Shown here one piece after another: positions 6,504 through 13,757 of a DNA stretch of 13,758 nucleotides (position 1 is the first letter of the stretch; every line of letters begins with the position of its first letter). Origin of the DNA: DRVP01 sp964604045. GTDB lineage: Archaea; Thermoproteota; Bathyarchaeia; Bathyarchaeales; Bathycorpusculaceae. The stretch covers positions 1-13,758 of the forward strand of contig CAZRXM010000027.1 in assembly GCA_964604045.1 (NCBI GenBank), read 5' to 3'. The notes beneath the pieces were generated by a model. That model was not told the origin of the DNA. It was given only the letters and a program-made list of their open reading frames with translations, and searched no databases. A program made the translations under genes and the position numbers.

Positions 6504-6780
6504 CGGTTCCCGGGTTCTCGAGGGATTCCCAAGAATCCATAAGCGTTTTCACAGCCTTAGCCTTGGGAGAAGCCTCATTGAGCCTATACAGTTGGATTCT
6601 GCCAAACTTTTTGTGTTGGAGGATGCCTTCTTTCTCCAATAGTTCCAAGTGTTTCGTAACCGTTTTATAGTTCGCACAAGCCTTCCTGGCGATTTCCGAA
6701 ATATTAAGCTCCCTCACATTAGACAGTATCTTCAAAATTTTTAGGCGAAGTCTGTTTCCGAGGACCTCCTCAACTTCCAC
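6496..6780 (-). CDS. Small ArsR-type winged-helix regulator
   Basis: The 94-residue protein is almost entirely one winged helix: LGNRLRLKILKILSN, then ISEIARKACANYKTVTKHLELLEKEGIL with the recognition helix, then the wing KKFGRIQLYRLN, and a short polar tail. There are no cysteine pairs of a metal-sensing ArsR and no ligand-binding domain. It begins with GTG at 6780, three bases after the orc1/cdc6 stop, so it is probably co-transcribed with that gene. It lies directly upstream of moaC, and its stop codon coincides with a TATA-like sequence. Control of the orc1/cdc6 promoter or of moaCBA is a reasonable guess; nothing in the sequence fixes the target. Confidence 0.85.
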   Translation of the reverse strand: MEVEEVLGNRLRLKILKILSNVRELNISEIARKACANYKTVTKHLELLEKEGILQHKKFGRIQLYRLNEASPKAKAVKTLMDSWESLENPGTVK

Positions 6781-6783
6781 TTT

Positions 6784-7965
6784 TCAACCAACCTCTTGCC
6801 CACTTCTTCTTTCCCTTTCAAGCATTGAAAAAAGCTCTTTCTCCAATTGGTGGGCGGAAACCGCTGGAAGGTATATGAGTGTTGTTCTTCCACGCTGTCC
6901 AGCTTTTGAAACAGTTTTCCGGATTACGCCTATGGCTGAAAGTGTTTGAAGGTATTTCCAAAGCTGGGTGTGGGTGTGGGGTTGAACTTCAAACTCTTCA
7001 CATGCAACGGCGTATTCCCTTTCAACCTCCGTCAGGGTTGCGTAGGCTCTGTCCTCGTTTTCCACGAAGAACCTTGCAATGCCAAGGAGGAGGAGTTTCT
7101 CGTGGAAGCTTGAGGCGGCTATGTCGCTTTTCTTCACCAGAGCAAATATGCTTGAAACAGCTTTCCTCACACATTCAGGCGTGACAACGCCTAAATCTTC
7201 GGCGTCCGCGTACTTTCCAGCCCTCCATAGGAGTTCTATGGCAAAACGGGCGTTTCCACCTTCGGATTCGGCGAGTTCAGCGATGAGGTTCACAGTGTCC
7301 TCTAGCACCGTGGAAGGTTTGAAAGCCAGCTGAACTCTGTCATTCACTATATCTGCGAGCTGTTCTTTGGAGTACCTTTCAAGCCTTATTATGTTGGATT
7401 GGAGGGTGCTTCTGGTGCTTGGATCCAGCTTATCCAAAACCTCTAGGTTCTTTAGGATGCAGATGAGGGAGAAACGTTGAGGCTTATCCATTCTCGCTTC
7501 TTGTAGGCGAGTGAGCTTGTAAACTGATTCAGCCCCCTCCTTCTCAACCATGCTTTCAAACTCGTCTAGGGTTAGGATCACATAGGCGTTTTCCTCGTCC
7601 AAAACCTGTAGGAAAATGTTTAGGAGTTCTTCGGCTGAAAAACCCCTTCTCGGAAAGTTTGGGTGGAAAAATGTTATAGCGTGGTGAAGTATAAGGAAGA
7701 GGCTTCCACGGTACTGCCGGCAGTTCACGTGAATGTATTTGAGGTTTAGGCCTCGCTGTTTGGTCTGTTCAACGATGTCGGCTCCGAAACGCTGGGTCAA
7801 AGCCGTTTTTCCCGTGCCAACGTCGCCGACTATCAAGACTCTTTGGGCCATCCTCCACGGTTGAGTTAAGGCGAAGCTGAAGAACTCCTTTAGGAGGCGC
7901 ATTTCGGCGTCTCGGTGGAGGAGCCTTCTTGGAACGTAGCTAAAGTCAAGCTTCGCCTCGTCCAT
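6784..7965 (-). CDS. cdc6: Orc1/Cdc6-type replication initiation ATPase
   Basis: An AAA+ protein of 393 residues from ATG 7965. Visible in order: the family opening YVPRRLLHRDAEM (10-22), Walker A GDVGTGKT (47-54), Walker B LTLDEFE (Asp134-Glu135), a sensor-1 position near Lys172-Asn173, sensor 2 in GGNARFAIELL (Arg240), and a C-terminal winged helix (~295-375) with the Tyr-rich EREYAVACEEFEVQPHTHTQLWKYLQ pattern. Archaeal homologues bind origin recognition boxes and load MCM. The second acidic position of Walker B is DEFE rather than the usual DE-x-D. The start is chosen because a TATA box ends 23 bases before this ATG, predicting a leaderless mRNA; GTG at 7989 would lie inside the box. A paralogue with another role cannot be ruled out. 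Confidence 0.9.
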   Translation of the reverse strand: MDEAKLDFSYVPRRLLHRDAEMRLLKEFFSFALTQPWRMAQRVLIVGDVGTGKTALTQRFGADIVEQTKQRGLNLKYIHVNCRQYRGSLFLILHHAITFFHPNFPRRGFSAEELLNIFLQVLDEENAYVILTLDEFESMVEKEGAESVYKLTRLQEARMDKPQRFSLICILKNLEVLDKLDPSTRSTLQSNIIRLERYSKEQLADIVNDRVQLAFKPSTVLEDTVNLIAELAESEGGNARFAIELLWRAGKYADAEDLGVVTPECVRKAVSSIFALVKKSDIAASSFHEKLLLLGIARFFVENEDRAYATLTEVEREYAVACEEFEVQPHTHTQLWKYLQTLSAIGVIRKTVSKAGQRGRTTLIYLPAVSAHQLEKELFSMLERERRSGQEVG

Positions 7966-7988
7966 GAAAACGCTGCGGCGCGTTAACA

Positions 7989-7996
7989 CTTTTAAA
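7989..7996 (-). promoter_or_regulatory. TATA box of orc1/cdc6 (leaderless mRNA)
   Basis: TTTAAAAG on the minus strand, with 23 bases to ATG 7965, places the transcription start at about 7966, so the message should have essentially no leader. This decides between the GTG at 7989 and the ATG at 7965. Confidence 0.6.
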
Positions 7997-8072
7997 CCTC
8001 AAAAGGGAAATGGGTTCAAACCACTGTTATGCTTTTCTCTCAAACTTTCACCTCGTTTTGCGAAACACAAAA

Positions 8073-8080
8073 TTTTTAAG
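8073..8080 (+). promoter_or_regulatory. TATA box of the arginine decarboxylase gene
   Basis: TTTTTAAG with an A-rich stretch before it predicts transcription from about 8103, five bases before ATG 8108. It lies in the 142-base divergent region shared with orc1/cdc6 (7966-8107), and supports the internal ATG over the upstream open frame starting at 7964. Confidence 0.5.
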
Positions 8081-8107
8081 CGCAGCTTCATAATTTTGTT
8101 GGCAAAA

Positions 8108-8668
8108 ATGATACCAAAGTATTTCTTCCTTACAAAAGGCGTTGGAAAACATAAGGATCAACTTCAGTCCTTCGAGCTAGCCTTAAGGAACGCCGGAATC
8201 CACCACTGCAACCTCGTAAATGTTTCAAGCATCATCCCGCCGGGCTGCAAGCTGATCCCCAAAGAAAAGGGGCTAAAAATGCTTAGGCCGGGCGAGATAA
8301 CTTTCGTGGTGATGGCGAAAAACCAGACCAACGAGCCTCACAGGCTTATAGCCGCCTCAATAGGGGTCGCCATTCCCTCAGGCAAAAACAACTATGGCTA
8401 CCTATCGGAGCACCACTCTTTCGGGCAGACCGACGAGGCAGCTGGAGAATACGCTGAAGATTTAGCAGCAACAATGCTTGCTACAACCATGGGCATACCC
8501 TTCGACCCCCAAACCGCATGGGACGAGCGGAAACAGCTCTTCAGAGCCAGCGGGTTAATAATAAAAACCACTAACGTGACGCAGTCAGCCACAGGCGACA
8601 AAAACGGCTTGTGGACAACAGTCATCGCCGCTGCGGTGTTTGTGCCGGAAAGACGGAAACGCGAATAA
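8108..8668 (+). CDS. Pyruvoyl-dependent arginine decarboxylase
   Basis: The 186-residue protein matches the archaeal PvlArgDC family from MIPKYFFLTKGVGKH onward. The self-cleavage site is NVSSIIPPGC: cutting between Ser40 and Ser41 leaves a small beta subunit and a larger alpha subunit whose first serine becomes the pyruvoyl group. Other family blocks are FVVMAKNQTNEP, IAASIGVAIP, NNYGYLSEHH and LATTMGIPFD. The enzyme makes agmatine from arginine, the first step to polyamines, and agmatine also modifies archaeal tRNA-Ile to read AUA. It is cytosolic. It starts divergently from orc1/cdc6 and appears to have its own promoter. The downstream gene is 85 bases away and has another candidate TATA box, so it is probably a single-gene unit. 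Confidence 0.93.
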   Translation: MIPKYFFLTKGVGKHKDQLQSFELALRNAGIHHCNLVNVSSIIPPGCKLIPKEKGLKMLRPGEITFVVMAKNQTNEPHRLIAASIGVAIPSGKNNYGYLSEHHSFGQTDEAAGEYAEDLAATMLATTMGIPFDPQTAWDERKQLFRASGLIIKTTNVTQSATGDKNGLWTTVIAAAVFVPERRKRE

Positions 8669-8707
8669 GCTCGCTTCGCATTAAACCGCACACCTTTTTA
8701 TCCAAAA

Positions 8708-8715
8708 AATTATAG
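8708..8715 (+). promoter_or_regulatory. Candidate TATA box of the tpiA operon
   Basis: AATTATAG would start transcription near 8738. A second candidate, TTTTTATC at 8695-8702, would start it near 8724. Both fit a short leader that contains AGGTG at 8744-8748. Confidence 0.35.
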
Positions 8716-8753
8716 CCTAATAGAGTTAAGAACTGAAAGTGTTAGGTGGAAGT

Positions 8754-9446
8754 TTGCCTTTGAAAATTCAGGCTCCGATAATCCTTGTTAACTTTAAAAC
8801 TTACTTGGAAGCTACGGGTAGAAAGGCTGTTAAGCTGGCAAAGGTGGCGGATAGGGTAAGCCGGGAAACCCGTATTTCAATTTGCGTAGCCCCCCAGTTT
8901 ACGGACATAGCCTTGGTGGCTAGAGAAGTTGAAATTCCGGTTTTCGCTCAACATATAGACCCAATAAAGCCTGGAAGCCACACGGGATATGTGCTCGCAG
9001 ACGCAGTTAAAGAGGCTGGAGCCGTTGGAACGTTGATAAACCACTCTGAGAGGCAGCTTAAGCTTTCAGAAATAGACGCAGCCATAAAAATAGCCCAGGA
9101 GAAAGGGCTTATCTCCTTGGTCTGCGCTAACAATCACACCACAAGCGCAGCTGTCGCCGCCCTAAAACCTGACATAGTTGCTGTTGAGCCTCCGGAGCTT
9201 ATAGGCACAGGGATGTCCGTTTCAAAGGCTAAGCCTGAGGTTATAGAATCCACCATAAGGCTTGTGAGGGAAATAAATCCGACTGTTACAGTTTTATGTG
9301 GGGCGGGTGTCAGCGACGGGGAGGATGTGGCTGCTGCTTTGAGGCTTGGAACCGACGGGGTTTTAGTGGCAAGCGCTGTTGTTAAGGCAAAAGATCCATA
9401 CAGGGTTTTATTAAATTTTGCCGAAAAAGCGAAAGCCCAAACTTAG
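8754..9446 (+). CDS. tpiA: Triosephosphate isomerase, archaeal short type
   Basis: A ~230-residue TIM barrel, the short form found in archaea (bacterial forms are ~250). It interconverts dihydroxyacetone phosphate and glyceraldehyde 3-phosphate. From the chosen TTG start the catalytic residues are Lys15 (VNFKTY), His97 (INHSER) and Glu145 (AVEPPELIGTG). The phosphate-binding GAGVSDGED and later LASAVVKAKDP are present, as is the archaeal QHIDPIKPGSHTG block. The start is uncertain: GTG 8739 would be nearly leaderless, TTG 8754 sits five bases after AGGTG, and TTG 8760 is also possible. The DUF89 gene follows after 18 bases on the same strand, so an operon with it and the debranching enzyme is likely. 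Confidence 0.93.
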   Translation: MPLKIQAPIILVNFKTYLEATGRKAVKLAKVADRVSRETRISICVAPQFTDIALVAREVEIPVFAQHIDPIKPGSHTGYVLADAVKEAGAVGTLINHSERQLKLSEIDAAIKIAQEKGLISLVCANNHTTSAAVAALKPDIVAVEPPELIGTGMSVSKAKPEVIESTIRLVREINPTVTVLCGAGVSDGEDVAAALRLGTDGVLVASAVVKAKDPYRVLLNFAEKAKAQT

Positions 9447-9464
9447 AGGGGAGCGCCGAAGCCG

Positions 9465-10346
9465 ATGAAGGTTGAGGCCGAATGTGCAGCGTGCATTATC
9501 AACCGAGCCGCGGCTGAAATAAAGTTGGCGACATCAAACCCTGCGCTCCGTTTCAGAGCCATGATGGAGCTTCTCCACATATTGAGGAGGGAGTTTAAGC
9601 CTTCAGCCGTGCCGGCGGACTTGGGCACGAAGAGAGACCGCTTAATTAAAAGGGTTACGGGCAACGATGATCCTTACAAGCGGATTAAACGCCTCTGCAA
9701 CGAGAACGCCTTGAAACTTCTGCCCTACGCTAGGAGACTCGTTGAGGAGGGTTACAATCAGCAGGATAGGTTTAAGAGGGCCTGCCTCTGCGCCATAGTT
9801 GGAAATATGATGGAGTTTGACATTCCAGGACACAATTTCACCTTCAGCACTTTGAAGAAAAGCCTTAAAGAGGCGGCGAAAGACCTCGCTGTTGACGATA
9901 TAAGCAAAATCTATGAAGTTGCTCAAAAAGCGGGGAAAATTCTTTATTTAACGGACAACGCCGGAGAAATCGTTTTCGATACGCTTCTGGTGGAGCAGCT
10001 TAAAAACATGGGCTTAACGGTCATTGTGGCGGTTAAAGGAGGCCCTGTCATAAACGATGCAACGATGGAGGACGCTGAAATCTCCGGCATGACCAAGATT
10101 GCGGATAAGGTGATAACCACCGGCACGGATGCCGTGGGTTTGGCGCCTAAAGAGGTTTCAGCTGAATTCATGGACTTTTATGAGTCTGTAGACATGGTTT
10201 TCGCGAAGGGCATGGGCTACGCTGAAACCTTGACCGAGTATAAGTTGGAGAAACTCCATGCATTGTTGTTTAGAACGAAATGTGAGCCTGTGGCTAACTT
10301 TTTCGCCGTGCCCCGCAATAAGAACGTGGCGAAGTTGATGCCATAA
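9465..10346 (+). CDS. DUF89/ARMT1-family metal-dependent phosphatase
   Basis: The 293-residue protein belongs to the DUF89 damage-control phosphatase family, archaeal subgroup with an N-terminal CxxC (Cys7, Cys10). The metal-site signature is LTDNAGEIVFD (Asp164-Asn165, Glu168, Asp172). Further family blocks are VAVKGGPVINDATMEDA and VFAKGMGYAETL near residue 247. Characterised members hydrolyse sugar phosphates such as fructose 1-phosphate, or pantetheine phosphates, and are thought to remove harmful side products. Here the neighbours are triosephosphate isomerase upstream and a debranching enzyme downstream, whose ATG shares the last base of this stop (TAATG). That context favours a sugar-phosphate substrate, which is inference. 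GAGGGGAG upstream is the probable ribosome binding site. Confidence 0.88.
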   Translation: MKVEAECAACIINRAAAEIKLATSNPALRFRAMMELLHILRREFKPSAVPADLGTKRDRLIKRVTGNDDPYKRIKRLCNENALKLLPYARRLVEEGYNQQDRFKRACLCAIVGNMMEFDIPGHNFTFSTLKKSLKEAAKDLAVDDISKIYEVAQKAGKILYLTDNAGEIVFDTLLVEQLKNMGLTVIVAVKGGPVINDATMEDAEISGMTKIADKVITTGTDAVGLAPKEVSAEFMDFYESVDMVFAKGMGYAETLTEYKLEKLHALLFRTKCEPVANFFAVPRNKNVAKLMP

Positions 10347-12448
10347 TGTCGGGTTTAACACCCCAAATCCGCGTTTCCGGCTGTGAACTTTCAAGGGGCG
10401 AGGAGCTTCTCGGTAGCGAATGGCTTGTAACTAATGGTTTGGGCGGGTACGCTTCATCTACCGTTTTAGGCGTGAACACGAGGAAGTATCATGGAATGCT
10501 AGTGGCGGCTTTCCACCCTCCGAGAAAACGTATGGTCTGCATTGCCAAGCTCGACGAGGAGTTGAGGATTAGAAACGTTTTCTATCCGCTTTACGCCAAC
10601 GAGTTTCAAGGCGGGATCTACCCAAGCGGCTTCCACTTTCTGGAGGAATTTTCAGTTTCCCCTTTCCCAAGATATGTTTACGCGCTACAAAACGTGAAGG
10701 TTTCAAAAACCATTTTCATGCCCCACGGGTTCAACGCCGTAATAGCGTCATACCATGTTGAAAACATGAACCCCGTGGACGTAGAGGTTAATGTTTTCCC
10801 AATTTTAGCTTGCAGACACTTCCACGCCGTCGTGGACAAGTGGCATAACCCCCCAGTTTTCACCCAGAAAATCAATGGGGAAAAAGTGAAGATACAAGTT
10901 GAAAACCCTTTGACGACAATTGTTGTGAGGGCTGTGCACGGCGTCTACAACCAGTCTGAAAAGTGGCTTGAGAAAGTTTATTTCCGCGAGGAGCACGCCC
11001 GGGGGGAAAGCCACCTAGACAACTGGTTCCAGCCTGGACTATTCACGTTCAAAATTGAAGGCAAATCCGGGGGAAAATTTGCGTTGGTAGCTGTTGCTGA
11101 CGAAAACGAGGCTGCTGCAGATGAAATTTTAGATGAGATGCCCTCAACAGTCTACGACGTTGAAAGCTTGTACGAGATGGAGATGGGGCGCCGCGGTAAG
11201 CTCCTATTAAAGTTTTACGAGGAACATGAAGGTTTGGATGTAAGGGACTGGTTAAGCTGGCTCGTCCTAGCCGCGGACACTTTCATCGTTGAAGCTTTGA
11301 AGAGGTCTGGAAGACGTGGGGGATCCGTGGTAGCTGGATACCACTGGTTTGAGGAGTGGGGCAGAGATACTTTCGTAGCCCTGCCGGGTCTCACGCTTGT
11401 AACAGGGCGTTTCGAGGATGCAAGGCGGATTTTCCTCACTTTTGTCGACTACTCCTCTGATGGTTTAATTCCAAACTTTGTTCCAGATCTAGGTCCGCAG
11501 CCAGACTACGGCTGTGTGGATGCCACTTTGTGGTTTGTGAACGCTGTCCTCCAATATTTGAAGTACACCGGCGACTTTGCCTTTGTCAAGAAAAACCTTT
11601 GGGGAACCATGAAGGCTTTTTTTGAAAACCTTGTTGAGGGCGTCTACGCCAAAATGCGGGTGGACGGCGATGGGCTTGTCTTGCATGATCCAAGGATGAC
11701 GTGGATGGACACGGTAGTGGACGGGCAGCCCACCACACCCAGGGAAGGCAAGGCCGTTGAGGTCCAAGCTTTATGGTACAATGCCCTAAAAACCTTCGAG
11801 CTTTTGGCCGAAAAGTTTGGGGAGAAAAGCGAAGCCGAAAAGTTTGCGGTTTTAGCCGAAAAGGCGAGGGCAAGCTTCACTGAGAAATTCTGGAACGCGA
11901 ACATGGACTGCCTCTTCGATGTCGTGGACAGGGATGGCAGGGGCGACCCGTCCATTAGGCCGAACCAGGTTATCGCCGTCTCTTTGGACTTCATCATGCT
12001 GGACAAGGCTAAATCGAAGTTAGTTGTGGATGTTGTGCGCCGCGAGCTTTTGACACCTTACGGTTTGAGAAGCCTCGCCAAAAGCGACCCAAGGTACATG
12101 GGTGTTTACCAGGGCGACAGACGTAGCCGCGACTTGGCGTACCATAACGGCACCGCATGGCCCTGGCTTCTAGGGTCTTTGACAAAGGCCTACCTTAAAG
12201 TCGAGGGTTATGGCGGCTACCCACGGGAGTACGCGTTCAAAAACTTCCTCGCCCCCCTTCTCACCGAGCAAGTGTTTAGGGCTGGACTTGGAAATATAAG
12301 CGAAATATTTGATGGGGATCCTCCGCATACACCGAGGGGGTGTATAGCCCAGGCTTGGAGTGTGGCTGAACTTTTGAGGGCGTACGTGGAGGACATCATG
12401 CTTTTCAGACCCAAGTTTGAGAGGGATGTTATCGGAATTTTAGGCTGA
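10346..12448 (+). CDS. Glycogen debranching enzyme (amylo-alpha-1,6-glucosidase type)
   Basis: A 700-residue two-domain protein. The N-terminal domain (~1-260) opens with the family sequence SEWLVTNGLGGYASSTVLG and NTRKYHGMLVAA. The C-terminal (alpha/alpha)6 catalytic domain (~275-690) has GYHWFEEWGRDTF (331-343, conserved Asp341), TWMDT (Asp455) with TPREGKAVEVQALWYNAL after it, RPNQVIAVSL, and DLAYHNGTAWPW (596-607). These match the GDE_C/GH133 group that removes alpha-1,6 branches of glycogen or similar glucans; Asp341 is the best catalytic acid candidate. There is no signal peptide, so it acts in the cytoplasm. It is translationally coupled to the DUF89 gene and its last nine bases overlap the end of the convergent GalT-like gene. 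Confidence 0.93.
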   Translation: MSGLTPQIRVSGCELSRGEELLGSEWLVTNGLGGYASSTVLGVNTRKYHGMLVAAFHPPRKRMVCIAKLDEELRIRNVFYPLYANEFQGGIYPSGFHFLEEFSVSPFPRYVYALQNVKVSKTIFMPHGFNAVIASYHVENMNPVDVEVNVFPILACRHFHAVVDKWHNPPVFTQKINGEKVKIQVENPLTTIVVRAVHGVYNQSEKWLEKVYFREEHARGESHLDNWFQPGLFTFKIEGKSGGKFALVAVADENEAAADEILDEMPSTVYDVESLYEMEMGRRGKLLLKFYEEHEGLDVRDWLSWLVLAADTFIVEALKRSGRRGGSVVAGYHWFEEWGRDTFVALPGLTLVTGRFEDARRIFLTFVDYSSDGLIPNFVPDLGPQPDYGCVDATLWFVNAVLQYLKYTGDFAFVKKNLWGTMKAFFENLVEGVYAKMRVDGDGLVLHDPRMTWMDTVVDGQPTTPREGKAVEVQALWYNALKTFELLAEKFGEKSEAEKFAVLAEKARASFTEKFWNANMDCLFDVVDRDGRGDPSIRPNQVIAVSLDFIMLDKAKSKLVVDVVRRELLTPYGLRSLAKSDPRYMGVYQGDRRSRDLAYHNGTAWPWLLGSLTKAYLKVEGYGGYPREYAFKNFLAPLLTEQVFRAGLGNISEIFDGDPPHTPRGCIAQAWSVAELLRAYVEDIMLFRPKFERDVIGILG

Positions 12449-13501
12449 TATTGTTTTTCTAAGGCTTTCAGCGGCGTCTTCCGGCGGAACCGTGTTTATG
12501 TATACGCCGGTGCTTTTTTCAAAGCCAGCCCACACGGCCAGTTTCGGGTAGACCTCCAAGTGCCAGTGGTAGTGTTGGCGGGTTTTCTCGTTGAGGCTTA
12601 TGTGAAAGCCAAAATTGTATGGCGGGTCGTTCAACAAAATTTTCAATGCGCTAAAACATGTCTTCAAGATTTCAGCGAAGCTTGTTTTTTCGTTTTCCGT
12701 GATTTCAAGAAGGCTTGACATATGCCTTTTCGGGAAAATCCAGAACTCCATGGGGTTGACGCTTGCCCACGGCGCAAAAACGAAAAAGCTTTGGTTTTCA
12801 GTTATAAAGCGGGGGCCTTCCCTTTCACGCTTGATAATGTTGCAAAATATACATTCGCCTTTATCCCGCCAAAACTTTTCGCTGGCCCGCAGCTCCTCTT
12901 CAACAATTTTGGGAACGAAAGGCGTTGCGATGATTTGACTGTGGGCATGGGAAAGAGACGCACCGGCTTCTAGTCCGTGGTTGCGGAATATAGAGACATA
13001 CCTAACATAGGGCTTCGAAGCCAATTCGAGAAGCCTATCCAAACATGCGTTCACGACGTGCAGAAGCTGTGAAACACTAGCATTTGAGGGATGCTCATCA
13101 TGGTTTGGAGACTCAACCAAAACCTCATGATGCCCAACAGCCAAAGCCAAATCGCTCTTTATGGCTTTTTTTCCGCCACCGCCAGCCCCTTTTTCCGGCG
13201 GAGTGAAAGCCGGATAAAGGTTTGGAAAACATCGGACAACCCAGTTCTTATGCCTAAAACCGTCCTCGTCCTTCGCTTTCTCAATTTTGCCGCCAGACTT
13301 TATGTAGACGAGTTCTGCAGGCGGGGTCATGTGCTCGTTTCCGGGGCAGAAGGGGCAAACACCCATTCTGGCTTGGGGTTTCTCCTTTCTGGCGAAGTCT
13401 GTTGGGCGACGTCCCCGTTCCGTGGCTATTACAACCCAACGGTCAAGCAAATAGTCCCTGCGAAGCTCGTTGGGGGGCATGTTTCCAACTCCAGCCGCCA
13501 T
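12440..13501 (-). CDS. galT: GalT-like sugar-1-phosphate nucleotidylyltransferase
   Basis: The 353-residue protein has the double HIT-fold layout of galactose-1-phosphate uridylyltransferase. It has NELRRDYLLDRWVVIATERGRRP at the start, zinc-type pairs CPFC (Cys49, Cys52) and CIFC (Cys217, Cys220), the active-site block HAHSQ (His185, His187, Gln189; His187 would carry the nucleotide) and HYHWH (310-314) near the end. Classical GalT has HPHxQ; the Ala here resembles relatives using other partners, such as ADP-glucose phosphorylase, so the exact substrate is open. The start may be ATG 13501 or ATG 13480 (MPPNELRR); GGAG lies before the latter, and a weak TATA-like TAAATCTT at 13517-13524 would start transcription near 13495, favouring it. 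It converges on the debranching gene with a 9-base overlap. Confidence 0.85.
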   Translation of the reverse strand: MAAGVGNMPPNELRRDYLLDRWVVIATERGRRPTDFARKEKPQARMGVCPFCPGNEHMTPPAELVYIKSGGKIEKAKDEDGFRHKNWVVRCFPNLYPAFTPPEKGAGGGGKKAIKSDLALAVGHHEVLVESPNHDEHPSNASVSQLLHVVNACLDRLLELASKPYVRYVSIFRNHGLEAGASLSHAHSQIIATPFVPKIVEEELRASEKFWRDKGECIFCNIIKREREGPRFITENQSFFVFAPWASVNPMEFWIFPKRHMSSLLEITENEKTSFAEILKTCFSALKILLNDPPYNFGFHISLNEKTRQHYHWHLEVYPKLAVWAGFEKSTGVYINTVPPEDAAESLRKTISA

Positions 13502-13757
13502 TAAGGTTTACGCGTAAAGATTTAGCGTTTTCGAACATCTTTTGACTTGCCACAAACACGATAGCGTCCAGCCCTCTAGATTTTGACTCCTCAATTATCC
13601 ACCGGTATTTTTGCGCTTCCCCTTGGAGTCTGCGCCTCTTAGTTTCGAGACCTACAGCGTATAAGCCGAACCTCATTTTGAAGTCTTTAGCCCCAGCATC
13701 AACACTTCGCGGGTTTTGGAGGCTGGAAGGCGGCGGTGGGTCACTGAGGTTCGACGC
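13443..13757 (-). pseudogene. C-terminal part of a GH1 beta-glycosidase, partial and probably decayed
   Basis: The minus-strand frame is open from the right edge to a stop at 13443. The block DFKMRFGLYAVGLETKRR followed by a KYRWIIEE helix matches the end of family-1 glycosidases, such as Sulfolobus LacS (GFSMRFGLLKVDYNTKR). In intact GH1 proteins this is preceded by WSL-DN-EWA; here it reads SVDAGAKDF, as if a few codons were lost. The proline-rich stretch further upstream (DPPPPSS) is not GH1-like, and a hint of the expected SHL-ALQNA region is split between two frames. These point to a broken gene, but the body lies outside the window. The tail overlaps the first ~58 bases of the GalT-like gene, so it also serves as the upstream region of that gene. 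Confidence 0.5.

Noticed and set aside
7966..8107. Origin recognition boxes
   Set aside because: I looked for GTTTC/GAAAC dyads; the nearest, GTTTTGCGAAAC near 8055-8066, is imperfect and single.
11644..12006. 120-codon minus-strand open frame inside the debranching gene
   Set aside because: Shadow of a conserved catalytic region, with no promoter or family features.
13091..13504. 137-codon plus-strand open frame inside galT
   Set aside because: Antisense to a well-supported coding region; no recognisable domain.
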